Source: Clostridia bacterium (lineage in GTDB: Bacteria; Bacillota; Clostridia; CAKSNL01; HGM11501). From it: a stretch of DNA of 12,724 nt. The notes below the pieces were generated by a model. That model made no database searches. It worked only from the letters and a program-made list of their open reading frames with translations, and was not told the DNA's origin. The stretch is taken from contig JAUNRD010000024.1 in the NCBI GenBank assembly GCA_030535815.1, positions 1 through 12,724 on the forward strand. The letters are read 5' to 3'. A program made the translations under genes and the position numbers. The number at the start of each line of letters is the position of its first letter. Within the stretch, counting starts at the first letter, position 1. This document shows positions 1 to 6,747 of the stretch, one piece after another.

Positions 1-1
1 T

Positions 2-298
2 CGTTCAGGATTTGGTGCGGTAACGAATTTAAAGAATTTGTATATTCATGATGCAGGACAGCATGGTTTGAGACTTTACAACACAGATGGCGGTACTACT
101 GTAACAAACTGTGTATTTAAAGATACAAAACGTCAGGCGATTTCACTTTTGAACTCGACTGCAGTACTGAATGATATAGAAATTATGGATTCCATTGCAG
201 GAATTATTGTACAAGGAGAACCAAGTACATTGGAAATGGAAAATATTACGATTCGGTTGCAATCGGAGACGGATTTATGGATAACAAGAAAGCGATAG
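2..298 (+). CDS. Right-handed beta-helix protein, internal/C-terminal fragment (cut by window edge, 3' end disrupted)
   Basis: Reading frame 2 is open from the first complete codon of the window, so this is the continuation of a gene starting to the left; the TTG at 38 is not a real start. The translation has the short alternating pattern of parallel beta-helix rungs: hydrophobic-polar strands such as NLKNLYIHDA, GLRLYNTDGG, TTVTNCVFKDT and ISLLNSTAVLNDIEI separated by turns with Asn, Gly and Asp. Such proteins are usually secreted or cell-surface carbohydrate-active or adhesive proteins; no catalytic residue can be assigned. The pattern holds to about codon MENITI (near 252); after that the frame carries unrelated residues to a stop at 296-298, while another frame (1) shows the end of a different protein. 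I therefore infer that the true 3' end is missing. The exact function is unknown. Confidence 0.55.
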   Translation, partial: RSGFGAVTNLKNLYIHDAGQHGLRLYNTDGGTTVTNCVFKDTKRQAISLLNSTAVLNDIEIMDSIAGIIVQGEPSTLEMENITIRLQSETDLWITRKR

Positions 299-414
299 AT
301 ATTCTTAAGGAAGCAGGCTATGACGGACCTTTGATGATTGAAATATGCGGTAATGCTGATAAATACAAAAAATGTAAAAAATCTATTGAATATTTAAGGG
401 GCATTGGAGTATAA
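226..414 (+). pseudogene. C-terminal remnant of a sugar-phosphate isomerase/epimerase (xylose-isomerase-like TIM barrel)
   Basis: Frame 1 ends at a TAA at 412-414 and encodes about 50 residues that match the C-terminus of the AP-endonuclease-2/xylose-isomerase-like sugar-phosphate isomerase/epimerase family: AIGDGFMD followed by KKAIDILKEAGYDGPLMIEI and then KKSIEYLRGI. In intact members the G(D/E)G motif sits near the last barrel strands, GYDGPLxIE forms strand 8 and the SIEYL helix closes the protein. Intact proteins are about 250-300 residues, so roughly four fifths is missing. Upstream in the same frame a stop at 172-174 blocks any long extension, and the overlapping frame carries a beta-helix fragment instead. 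The left boundary (226) is approximate. It lies 76 bases ahead of the PHP phosphatase gene in the same direction and may once have been its operon partner. Whether the truncation is biological or an assembly join cannot be decided here. Confidence 0.7.
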
Positions 415-490
415 TGTCAGTATGCCGAAAGATCGTTATTAAGCATATTTCTTTTCTCCCATACTCAAAAGAATAAAATGAGGAATAAAA

Positions 491-1291
491 ATGATATCGA
501 ATTACCATACACATACAACGTTTTGTGACGGCAAAAATACCCCTGAAGAAATAGTTTTGTATGCAATTGAAAAAGGATTTTCGTCCATAGGCTTTTCAGG
601 ACACGGATACACACCCTTTGATTTAAGATATTGTATGCAGGATGTAGAAGGATATATTGAAGAAGTATCAAGACTAAAAGATAAATATGGCGAAAAAATT
701 GAGATCTATTCAGGTGTTGAAGAGGATGCTTTTTCGTATGTAAACAGAGAAAGCTTTGATTATATTATAGGAAGCTCCCACTATTTTCACATTAAGGACA
801 AATACTACCCTATTGACTCAAACTATGATTATTTCAAGAAATGTCTGGAGATTTTTCATTATGACGCGGAAAAACTGGCAGAAACCTATTACAGAACATT
901 TGTAAATTATATTGAAAAAAGAAAACCTGATATCGTGGGGCATTTTGATGTTATAACAAAATTTGATGAAATTGATGAAATGCGTTTTTTAAACAACGCG
1001 CAATATTTAAGCCTTGCACAAGAATACATAAAAAAAGCTGCACAGGCAGATGTGATTTTTGAAGTGAATACAGGCGCTATGGCAAGAGGAGTCAGAAAAA
1101 CACCATATCTGGGAGAAAACTTGCTTCATATTTTGAAAAAGCAAGACGGCAAAGTGCTCCTTTCTTCGGACAGTCACAGTGTTGAGACGCTGAATTATTA
1201 CTTTGATGAAATGGAACATATTTTGCGTGATGTCGGATTTGATTGTGTATATGAACTAAATAAAGGCAAGTTCAGAAAAAGATATATATAA
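491..1291 (+). CDS. PHP-domain phosphatase, histidinol-phosphatase (HisJ/HisK) type
   Basis: A 266-residue protein, the usual length for the PHP-type histidinol-phosphatase family, which hydrolyses phosphate esters with a trinuclear metal centre. All expected metal ligands are visible: the N-terminal HTH motif (H6, H8) followed by DG at 13-14, H38 in FSGHG, E77 in GVEED, H97 in GSSHYF, H151 in GHFD, and D227/H229 in SSDSH. EVNTGA near residue 193 is also typical. It is presumably cytoplasmic; there is no signal peptide. The ATG at 491 is preceded by GAGGA at 480-484 with a 6-base gap, which supports this start. No other histidine-biosynthesis gene is in the window; the neighbours are a sugar-phosphate isomerase remnant and a PLP enzyme, so the natural substrate may be another phosphorylated metabolite. 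The family call is firm, the substrate is not. Confidence 0.88.
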   Translation: MISNYHTHTTFCDGKNTPEEIVLYAIEKGFSSIGFSGHGYTPFDLRYCMQDVEGYIEEVSRLKDKYGEKIEIYSGVEEDAFSYVNRESFDYIIGSSHYFHIKDKYYPIDSNYDYFKKCLEIFHYDAEKLAETYYRTFVNYIEKRKPDIVGHFDVITKFDEIDEMRFLNNAQYLSLAQEYIKKAAQADVIFEVNTGAMARGVRKTPYLGENLLHILKKQDGKVLLSSDSHSVETLNYYFDEMEHILRDVGFDCVYELNKGKFRKRYI

Positions 1292-1292
1292 T

Positions 1293-1330
1293 TTTTTGCT
1301 CCTGACAAGATAAAAAGTCAGGAGCAAAAA
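1293..1330. other. Perfect 14-bp hairpin between the PHP and PLP-enzyme genes
   Basis: Bases 1293-1306 pair perfectly with 1317-1330 around a 10-base loop. The outer five pairs are T-A, the inner nine are GCTCCTGAC/GTCAGGAGC. On either strand the arm leaving the hairpin is followed by A-rich rather than T-rich sequence, so it is not a standard intrinsic terminator. It may instead be an mRNA-stabilising or processing hairpin, or a weak terminator. Confidence 0.6.
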
Positions 1331-1381
1331 TTAAGTCGCGAAAGGATAAAACGTTACATTAAGAATTTATGGAGGGAAATT

Positions 1382-2440
1382 ATGAATATCAGGGACATTG
1401 AAACACCTGCATTGATAGTAGATAAAAAAATTATGCTTGAAAATATGAAAGCGATGGATACTATTATATCGGGAACAAATCTGAAACTTCGTCCGCACTA
1501 CAAGTCTCACAAATGCTCAGAGCTTGCATGGTTGCAAATCAAAAATGGAGCTAAAGGGATGACGTGCTCAAAGCTGAGTGAAGCGATTGATCTTTGTGAT
1601 TGCGGCATTGATGATATTTTAATTGCAAATCAGATTACTGATGCAAAGAAAATACGAAGACTTGCAGACCTGGCAGGCTGTTGCCGTCTGACAGTTTGTG
1701 TTGATGATGAAAATAATATCAGAGAGCTTGCAAAAGCAGCAAAAAATTCGGGGACGACAATATATTGTCTGGTTGAATATGAGATTGGAATGAAACGTTG
1801 CGGGGTCCTTACCAAAGAAGAAGTTTTAAGCTTGGTTCGCGTGATAGAAGAGTGTGAAAACCTTGTGTTTGAAGGAATACAGGCTTATGCAGGGCATGCA
1901 TCGCATATGACAGATGCAAAAGAAAGAAAAAATGTAACAGATGCTAATTTTGATAAATTGGGAAAGCTGCTCAGCTATCTTAAGGAAAATAATGTTAATG
2001 TCAACATAGTTTCTGGCGGAAGCACAGGAACCGCTGAATTGAAAACAAAAAGCGTATATAATGAGCTGCAGGCAGGAAGTTATCTTTTTATGGATTATAC
2101 ATATAGGGACCTCGATTTGCCATTTAAAAACTCGTTATTTGTACTTTCGACAGTTGTCAGCAGAAAGGACGGGCTTACTGTAGTTGATGCAGGGGTTAAA
2201 ACCTGCGGAGTAGACCAGGGTATGCCGGGGATATATGATAACGCCTGCGAAGAAGTTGTTGCAAGCGAAGAGCATTTCCAGTTACATAAATTAAACAAAC
2301 CCTTAAACGTTGGAGATAAGATAAAACTTATACCGGGACATTGTTGTTCAACAGTAAATCTTCATGATAAAATATATCTTGTTGAAGACGACAAAGTGGT
2401 AGGACGTTTGCTTGTCACAGCACGTGGTATGGGTAAATGA
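1382..2440 (+). CDS. PLP-dependent DSD1/D-threonine aldolase-family enzyme (alanine-racemase-like fold)
   Basis: A 352-residue protein with the layout of D-serine dehydratase (DSD1) and D-threonine aldolase: an N-terminal alanine-racemase-type PLP barrel and a C-terminal metal-binding beta domain. The PLP lysine is expected at K41 in RPHYKSHK, which follows the family's PALIVD start at residues 9-14. GGSTGTAE (about 220-227) fits the PLP phosphate-binding loop. Near the end, PGHCCSTVNLHD carries the H320-x-C322 pair matching the zinc ligands of DSD1. The family cleaves or dehydrates D-beta-hydroxy amino acids (D-serine, D-threonine, sometimes D-3-hydroxyaspartate); the exact substrate cannot be read from sequence. 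The start is supported by GGAGGG at 1372-1377 just before the ATG. The gene is followed by a strong terminator at 2563. No signal peptide is seen. Confidence 0.85.
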   Translation: MNIRDIETPALIVDKKIMLENMKAMDTIISGTNLKLRPHYKSHKCSELAWLQIKNGAKGMTCSKLSEAIDLCDCGIDDILIANQITDAKKIRRLADLAGCCRLTVCVDDENNIRELAKAAKNSGTTIYCLVEYEIGMKRCGVLTKEEVLSLVRVIEECENLVFEGIQAYAGHASHMTDAKERKNVTDANFDKLGKLLSYLKENNVNVNIVSGGSTGTAELKTKSVYNELQAGSYLFMDYTYRDLDLPFKNSLFVLSTVVSRKDGLTVVDAGVKTCGVDQGMPGIYDNACEEVVASEEHFQLHKLNKPLNVGDKIKLIPGHCCSTVNLHDKIYLVEDDKVVGRLLVTARGMGK

Positions 2441-2562
2441 TTTTTATGAATTGCTGAAAAATATAGGGATGATTATAGTAGAGAAGTAATGCAAATTTTG
2501 GTTATTAGGGGAATAAGAGGTATTTTATTTTCTTATTACTATGATAATTTTAAAACCACTCG

Positions 2563-2600
2563 ACATAAAAGTCGCCGTATTGGCGGCTTTTATGTTTTTT
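2563..2600 (+). terminator. Intrinsic terminator downstream of the PLP-enzyme gene
   Basis: Bases 2563-2576 pair with 2582-2595 (14 pairs, one G-T) around a 5-base loop, followed by TTTTT at 2596-2600. It ends plus-strand transcription from 1382-2440 and lies in the convergent gap with the AraC gene. Confidence 0.88.
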
Positions 2601-2632
2601 ATCTTAAAATAACGTCTCAAACGAAAAAATAA
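2599..2632. repeat. 34-base imperfect direct repeat, left copy
   Basis: Begins TTATCTTAAAATAACG and continues with TCAAACGA and an A-rich end. It matches 6322-6355 at 31 of 34 bases (differences at 2615, 2616 and 2626) in the same orientation. The two copies bracket the AraC/aldolase/kinase/sialidase-like module. It overlaps the end of one terminator and the start of the next. Confidence 0.75.
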
Positions 2633-2659
2633 CAGCAGAAAGGACATCTTTCTGCTGTT
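2624..2659 (-). terminator. Intrinsic terminator downstream of the AraC-family gene
   Basis: Bases 2631-2642 (AACAGCAGAAAG) pair perfectly with 2648-2659 around a 5-base loop. Read on the minus strand the stem is followed by ATTTTTT (2624-2630), giving a good terminator for the leftward gene ending at 2696. On the plus strand only a short T run follows (to 2661), so it may be weakly bidirectional. Confidence 0.82.
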
Positions 2660-2695
2660 TTGCTATAAGTGGTAAGGTGAAAAATCAATATCATA

Positions 2696-3478
2696 TCATT
2701 TTATTTTTGACGGTGGATAGCCGAACATTTTTAAAAACGCCTTGTAAAATCCCGAATAATCTTCAAAGCCACACTTATAAAATACCTCTGTGGGTCTTGC
2801 TCCTTCGGCTATGAGGCTTCGGGCATATATAAGTCGCTTTTCCGTTATATATCTGTGTAGGGGAGTTCCCATCTCTGACTTAAAGCTATGTAAGAGCGAC
2901 GAGGTTGATATGTTTAAGTGCGATGCAATATCACAGGCTGTGATTCTTTTGCTTAAATTGCCTTTTATATATTCTATACACCGCCCGGAAACGCTGTCCT
3001 TTGCACGGCAATCGGGCTCGCTGCCTTCGATACCAAAGCAATGTAATTCTGATATCAAAAGGTTATAAAGCGCATAGAGCAAGTGTTCCGCTCCGGCAGT
3101 TTCTTTTGTTAAAACGTGGCACATACGATCTATGACATAGGCTATCTCCGGGCTTACGTTATGTATGACAGATATTCTTTTAAACACGTCTGCCATTTCA
3201 GAGGGAACACAAATATCAGGAAAATTCAGCACAAGACGGGTATATACATTCTGATTTTTTATCTCAAAGCTGTGATAACACTCTTTCGGTATTATCAGCA
3301 AAGTGTCTCTTGTCAACTCCTCACAATAGTTTTCCGATAAGAATGTGGCATCTCCGTCTATATAGTACAATATTTCGTGATATTCGTGAATTTCGTTACC
3401 CGACCGGATGGATTTGCCACTGGCATAACGAAATTTTATTCGGTTGTGTTTTTCTATAAATTCAAAACTTTTATCCAT
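2696..3478 (-). CDS. AraC-family transcriptional regulator
   Basis: About 260 residues with the classic AraC layout: an N-terminal sugar-sensing cupin-like domain (EIHEYHEILYYIDGDATFLSE, then IIPKECYHSFEI) and a C-terminal pair of helix-turn-helices, the first around ITACDIASHLNISTSSLLHSFK and the second around PTEVFYKCGFEDYSGFYKAFLK, ending with the family's FGYPPSKIK-type tail. It is cytoplasmic and binds DNA. It is transcribed away from the aldolase-kinase-sialidase-like operon, so it most likely controls that operon and itself in response to a sugar-acid intermediate. An in-frame ATG at 3496 would give 266 residues, but a good promoter has its -10 at 3485-3490, so the ATG at 3478 is preferred. 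Neither ATG has a clear ribosome binding site; with the predicted start of transcription near 3478 the mRNA may be leaderless. Confidence 0.9.
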   Translation of the reverse strand: MDKSFEFIEKHNRIKFRYASGKSIRSGNEIHEYHEILYYIDGDATFLSENYCEELTRDTLLIIPKECYHSFEIKNQNVYTRLVLNFPDICVPSEMADVFKRISVIHNVSPEIAYVIDRMCHVLTKETAGAEHLLYALYNLLISELHCFGIEGSEPDCRAKDSVSGRCIEYIKGNLSKRITACDIASHLNISTSSLLHSFKSEMGTPLHRYITEKRLIYARSLIAEGARPTEVFYKCGFEDYSGFYKAFLKMFGYPPSKIK

Positions 3479-3484
3479 AAATAT

Positions 3485-3513
3485 ATCATAGCACATATTT
3501 GCAGGTTTGGCAA
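3485..3513 (-). promoter_or_regulatory. Sigma-A promoter for the AraC-family gene
   Basis: On the minus strand TTGCCA (3508-3513), a 17-base spacer and TATGAT (3485-3490). The predicted transcription start is near 3478, which coincides with an in-frame ATG. Confidence 0.65.
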
Positions 3514-3534
3514 TATTTTTTACCGAAAATGCAA

Positions 3535-3563
3535 TTTACATTTCTTTTTTAATGTGATATCAT
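3535..3563 (+). promoter_or_regulatory. Sigma-A promoter for the aldolase-dgoK-sialidase-like operon
   Basis: TTTACA (3535-3540), a 17-base spacer and TATCAT (3558-3563); predicted start near 3570, giving a leader of about 13 bases with GAGG at 3571-3574 ahead of the ATG at 3583. Its -35 lies only 21 bases from that of the divergent AraC promoter, so one operator between them could regulate both. TGCA-containing half-matches occur at 3500 and 3530, but no clear operator can be defined. Confidence 0.72.
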
Positions 3564-3582
3564 CAACATTGAGGCGAAAAAT

Positions 3583-4233
3583 ATGAAAAATGATGTTATT
3601 AAAAGTATACCTGAAAACAAACTGATTGTAATAATCCGAGGCGTAGAGGAAAATAAGCTTTTGCCTCTTGTAAAGGCTATGTACGATGGCGGAGTGCGCC
3701 TCGTGGAACTTACCTATGATAACAGCGGAAAGGTTGAAGATAGCCGTACAGCGAAAAACATAGCTATGCTTAAAGAACACTTTGGCGATACTATGCACAT
3801 CGGTGCCGGAACGGTGACGGACACAAAAAAGGTGGAGCTTACCTATAAGGCCGGCGGTGAGTTTATTATATCTCCCGATACAAACGAAGCTGTAATTAAA
3901 GCCGCTGTAGAGCATGGTGTAGTATCTATCCCCGGTGCGCTTACTCCCACGGAGATACAGAAGGCTTTGAACTGCGGGGCGGATTTTGTCAAGCTGTTCC
4001 CTGTAACAAGCATGGGACCTGAATACGTAAAGGCCGTTAAAGCCCCCTTAAGCAACATAAAGATGCTGGCGGTGGGAGGAATAGACTTAGATAATATTAA
4101 GGCATATCTTAAATGTGGTATATGTGGCTTTGGCATAGGCTCAAATATCATAGATAAAAAGCTCCTTGCATCATCTGACTATGGTGCAATCACAGCCCTT
4201 GCTGAAAAATATGTAAATGCGGTGAGGGGGTAA
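3583..4233 (+). CDS. KDPG/KDPGal-type aldolase (2-dehydro-3-deoxy-phosphogluconate/-galactonate aldolase)
   Basis: A 216-residue class I aldolase, close to the ~210 residues usual for the Eda/DgoA family. It splits a 2-keto-3-deoxy-6-phospho sugar acid into pyruvate and glyceraldehyde-3-phosphate. Visible signatures are the catalytic Glu in VELTYD (E42), IGAGTV (73-78), FIISPDTN (94-101), IPGALTPTEI (116-125), the Schiff-base lysine in DFVKLFPV (K137), GGID and the phosphate-binding GFGIGSNI near the C-terminus. The stretch GPEYVKAVKAPL recalls E. coli DgoA more than Eda. The next gene, DgoK, overlaps it by one base, so the phosphorylated galactonate derivative is the likely substrate, but this rests on context. 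The GAGG at 3571-3574 supports the start. First gene of a three-gene operon under the promoter at 3535. Confidence 0.92.
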   Translation: MKNDVIKSIPENKLIVIIRGVEENKLLPLVKAMYDGGVRLVELTYDNSGKVEDSRTAKNIAMLKEHFGDTMHIGAGTVTDTKKVELTYKAGGEFIISPDTNEAVIKAAVEHGVVSIPGALTPTEIQKALNCGADFVKLFPVTSMGPEYVKAVKAPLSNIKMLAVGGIDLDNIKAYLKCGICGFGIGSNIIDKKLLASSDYGAITALAEKYVNAVRG

Positions 4234-5189
4234 TGCTTTTGGCAAACTACATAACAATAGATGGGGGCACTACCAATACCAGAATTAATCTGGTACTGGG
4301 AGGAAAGGTTGTAGGCGCCGTAAAAATGAGCATCGGAGCAAAGCACAATGTGAGTGGCAATGCAGAATACAAAAGGCAAATTAAATCTGCTATAAAAACA
4401 TTACTTGACAATAACGGCATTGCCGAAGGTGATATATGCAGCATACTTTGCTCCGGGATGATAACATCGGAATATGGCTTGTCAGAGCTTCCGCACACGG
4501 ATTTACCCTGCGGTATAAAAAAGCTTCACGACACGATGCAGCGCACAAAAATAGAAGATATATCGCCCATCCCCTTTGTATTTGTGAGGGGTATAAAAGC
4601 GGACTGCACGTCGATTGCAACTTCCGATATGATGCGCGGTGAGGAAACGGAGCTTATGGGGCTTTCGGAGAGTCTTTCAGCGAACACTCTTTATGTGCTT
4701 CCCGGCTCCCACTCAAAGCATATAGTGACGGATGATGCCGGCAGAATATGCGATTTTCATACGGAATTTACGGGAGAGCTTATTGAGGCGGTGGCAAAAA
4801 ACACCATCTTAAAGGATATAATTATGCTTGACTATGCCGATTTGGATTTTGCCTCACTTCAGGAAGGCTTTGAGTATTGCTGTGAAAACGGCGTAAATGC
4901 GGCATTTTTCAAGGTGAGGACGCTAAAAACTCTTTTCGGATATTCGCTTCTTGAATGCACCTCCTTTTTTATAGGTGTGGCAATGTGCAGCGAGATAAAA
5001 AATATTATAAAGTCCGATGCAAAAAAAGTTGTAATCGGTGGCAGAAAACAGCTTCGGCAGAGTATGGAGTATCTTATAAAAGAAAACTCCGGAAAAGAAG
5101 TTTTTGCGGTAAGTGAAGAAGATTCAGCTAATGCGACAACTTACGGAATAATAAAAATATTTGAATACGGGGAGAAAACATATGAGTAA
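4233..5189 (+). CDS. dgoK: 2-dehydro-3-deoxygalactonokinase
   Basis: A 318-residue member of the DgoK family (E. coli DgoK is somewhat under 300). It phosphorylates 2-keto-3-deoxygalactonate with ATP, supplying the aldolase encoded just upstream. Family motifs are clear: the N-terminal phosphate loop IDGGTTNTR (residues 9-17), GMITSEYGL near 76, LPGSHSKHIV (156-165) and the following FHTEFTGEL, with a late VIGG motif of the ATPase fold. The start codon overlaps the aldolase stop (TAATG), with GAGGGGG immediately before it, a standard coupled start. Its own end overlaps the next gene by 8 bases. This is cytoplasmic metabolism of a sugar acid (galactonate-type or a related ulosonate). Confidence 0.9.
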   Translation: MLLANYITIDGGTTNTRINLVLGGKVVGAVKMSIGAKHNVSGNAEYKRQIKSAIKTLLDNNGIAEGDICSILCSGMITSEYGLSELPHTDLPCGIKKLHDTMQRTKIEDISPIPFVFVRGIKADCTSIATSDMMRGEETELMGLSESLSANTLYVLPGSHSKHIVTDDAGRICDFHTEFTGELIEAVAKNTILKDIIMLDYADLDFASLQEGFEYCCENGVNAAFFKVRTLKTLFGYSLLECTSFFIGVAMCSEIKNIIKSDAKKVVIGGRKQLRQSMEYLIKENSGKEVFAVSEEDSANATTYGIIKIFEYGEKTYE

Positions 5190-6261
5190 TGCAAGTGAAT
5201 TTACAAAGGTTCTTTATCCGCCTTTTGAGGAGAGCTTTGATAAAAGCATACGCAAGTGGCAGGGCTGTCCCACTATTGCTATAACCAAAGGCGGAAGAAT
5301 ATATGCAGGGTGGTATACCGGAGGAAGCAGAGAGCCTCATATAGATAATTACAATCTGCTCAAATACAGTGATGATTACGGAAAGACCTGGTCCGAGCCG
5401 ATATTCGTAATACCGGGAAGTCACGAGCATTTAGTGCAGGCCCTTGACATACAGCTCTGGTGCGCACCCGACGGCAGATTATTTGTTTTTTGGGTACAGA
5501 ATAATTTAGAGGAGGCAGGGATTGGCAAGGTTGGTTATTACTCCGACGGATATATGTTTCTTGATAAAACCCACGCACAGTGGATGATGGTATGCGATAA
5601 TCCCGACAGCGTAAATCCTGCATTTTCTGAGCCGAGATGCATAGATAAGGGCTTTTTACGCTGCAAGCCACTTTGCACCAAAAGCGGAAGATGGATACTC
5701 TTTAACTATTCCCAGGCCTCAAATAATTATGAATACTCTGTCTCTGACGATAAAGGAGAAACCTTTACAAGACTTAAGGGAGCAGAAAAAATACCTACTC
5801 CTTTTGACGAGAGTATGGCATATCAGCTTAAGGACGGCAGTATTAGAATGTTCTCCCTCACATACACTGGAGAGCTTGCAGAAAGCACATCCTATGATGA
5901 CGGAGAGACAATGACGCCTACGAGTACTTCAGGAATTGCCAGCCCCAACACAAGATTTTTTGTGGCAACGCTGCCTTCGGGAAGTGTGCTCCTCATTAAC
6001 AATGACCACAAAATACAAAGAACAAATATGACTGTGTACCTTTCTGAGGATGACGGAAAGACCTGGAAGTATAAGCGTCTGTTAGATTCTTCTCCGAACA
6101 CATCCTATCCCGATGTGGATTTTTATAACGGAAGAATCTACCTTATATACGACAAAGAGAGATTACCTAACGGCAAAATTCTGTTTACGTCCTTTACCGA
6201 GGATGATATTAAAAATCCTGATTACGAATTTGAGATAAACTGTCAGGTTGAGAGAATGTGA
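5182..6261 (+). CDS. BNR/Asp-box sialidase-superfamily protein, cytoplasmic
   Basis: A 359-residue six-bladed beta-propeller protein of the sialidase superfamily. Four Asp-box-like motifs (S-x-D-x-G-x-T-W type) are visible: YSDDYGKTW at 62-70, VSDDKGETF near 187, SYDDGETM near 237 and LSEDDGKTW near 287. There is no signal peptide, so it should act in the cytoplasm on imported substrate. The N-terminal arginine motif of true GH33 sialidases (FRIP-like) appears as WQGCPTI, so real neuraminidase activity is doubtful; another glycosidase, lyase or lactonase-like activity feeding the DgoK pathway is possible. The ATG at 5182 was chosen because GGAG at 5171-5174 is 7 bases upstream; a TTG at 5161 is in frame but lacks this. 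It overlaps dgoK by 8 bases, so the three genes form one operon. Confidence 0.82.
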   Translation: MSNASEFTKVLYPPFEESFDKSIRKWQGCPTIAITKGGRIYAGWYTGGSREPHIDNYNLLKYSDDYGKTWSEPIFVIPGSHEHLVQALDIQLWCAPDGRLFVFWVQNNLEEAGIGKVGYYSDGYMFLDKTHAQWMMVCDNPDSVNPAFSEPRCIDKGFLRCKPLCTKSGRWILFNYSQASNNYEYSVSDDKGETFTRLKGAEKIPTPFDESMAYQLKDGSIRMFSLTYTGELAESTSYDDGETMTPTSTSGIASPNTRFFVATLPSGSVLLINNDHKIQRTNMTVYLSEDDGKTWKYKRLLDSSPNTSYPDVDFYNGRIYLIYDKERLPNGKILFTSFTEDDIKNPDYEFEINCQVERM

Positions 6262-6292
6262 ATAGATTTAACCTTAGCAAAAATTCATTAAA

Positions 6293-6309
6293 AGCATATC
6301 AGATATGCT
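6293..6309. other. Short AT-rich hairpin after the sialidase-like gene
   Basis: AGCATATC and GATATGCT pair around one base (realistically 6 pairs and a 5-base loop). No T tract follows directly, so it is a poor terminator; the better candidates for ending this operon are from 6554 on. Confidence 0.4.
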
Positions 6310-6321
6310 GGTGGATATTTA

Positions 6322-6355
6322 TTATCTTAAAATAACGCATCAAACGAACAAATAA
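6322..6355. repeat. 34-base imperfect direct repeat, right copy
   Basis: Same orientation as 2599-2632 and identical at 31 of 34 positions (changes at 6338, 6339 and 6349). It starts 60 bases after the sialidase-like stop codon and marks the right edge of the sugar-acid module. Confidence 0.75.
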
Positions 6356-6553
6356 ATAACGAGAAGAAAACAATATGGATTTTGACATTAAAAATGGGTT
6401 TGGGAACGTTGAGAGATTATGTGATTAATTGTTCTGGTCTTTTGAAAATGCTGGTTTCATCTCCTCGCCATCCCAGCTACTGCACCCCACACACCGAGGC
6501 TATCCATATAGCAAATGACTCTATAATGAAAGGTGAAGCGTCGCCTCTTATGC

Positions 6554-6586
6554 GTCGGAACAAGCTAAGCTTGCTCCGACTTTTTT
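6554..6586 (+). terminator. Intrinsic terminator, first of the hairpin cluster
   Basis: GTCGGA plus CAAGC pair with GCTTG plus TCCGAC (6554-6580), with one A/C mismatch between the two stem halves and a TAA loop, followed by TTTTTT at 6581-6586. It is the strongest candidate for ending the upstream operon. Confidence 0.8.
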
Positions 6587-6603
6587 ATGCAAAAAAGTCT
6601 TCC

Positions 6604-6727
6604 GCAGCACCGCTGCTTTTCCTTTTCCCCAAAAAGCCAAAGGCTTTCCGGGGGCCACTTGTGCACCCTTTGGGTGCTTTTTCTTTTGGCGAAACAATGC
6701 GGGGAGACGAACCCTGAGAGGGTTTTT
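6604..6727 (+). repeat. Run of four further triloop hairpins, three with T tracts
   Basis: Four short stems, each with a 3-base loop: GCAGC-ACC-GCTGC (6604-6616, then TTTT), AAAGCC-AAA-GGCTTT (6633-6647), GCACCC-TTT-GGGTGC (6663-6677, then TTTTT) and AACCCT-GAG-AGGGTT (6710-6724, then TTT). With the terminator at 6554 they form five hairpins in about 175 bases. Individually the third and fourth look like terminators; as a set they look like a structured intergenic repeat element. Confidence 0.65.
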
Positions 6728-6747
6728 GCAATTTAAAAAAACAGATT

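Noticed and set aside
1293..1330. Strong hairpin considered as an intrinsic terminator
   Set aside because: The T run is on the wrong side of the stem for both strands; kept only as an unassigned hairpin.
5161..5181. Upstream TTG start for the sialidase-like gene
   Set aside because: It lacks its own ribosome binding site, while GGAG sits 7 bases before the ATG at 5182, the normal coupled start overlapping the dgoK stop.
6416..6423. Isolated ATTATGTG half-site left of the recombinase gene
   Set aside because: An AT-rich 8-base match without a partner arm or CGAT centre is easily due to chance; it was not counted as a fourth site.
6382..6717. 111-codon plus-strand open frame with TTG start
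   Set aside because: No ribosome binding site, no recognisable protein pattern, and its second half is the triloop hairpin array; it is better explained as non-coding sequence.
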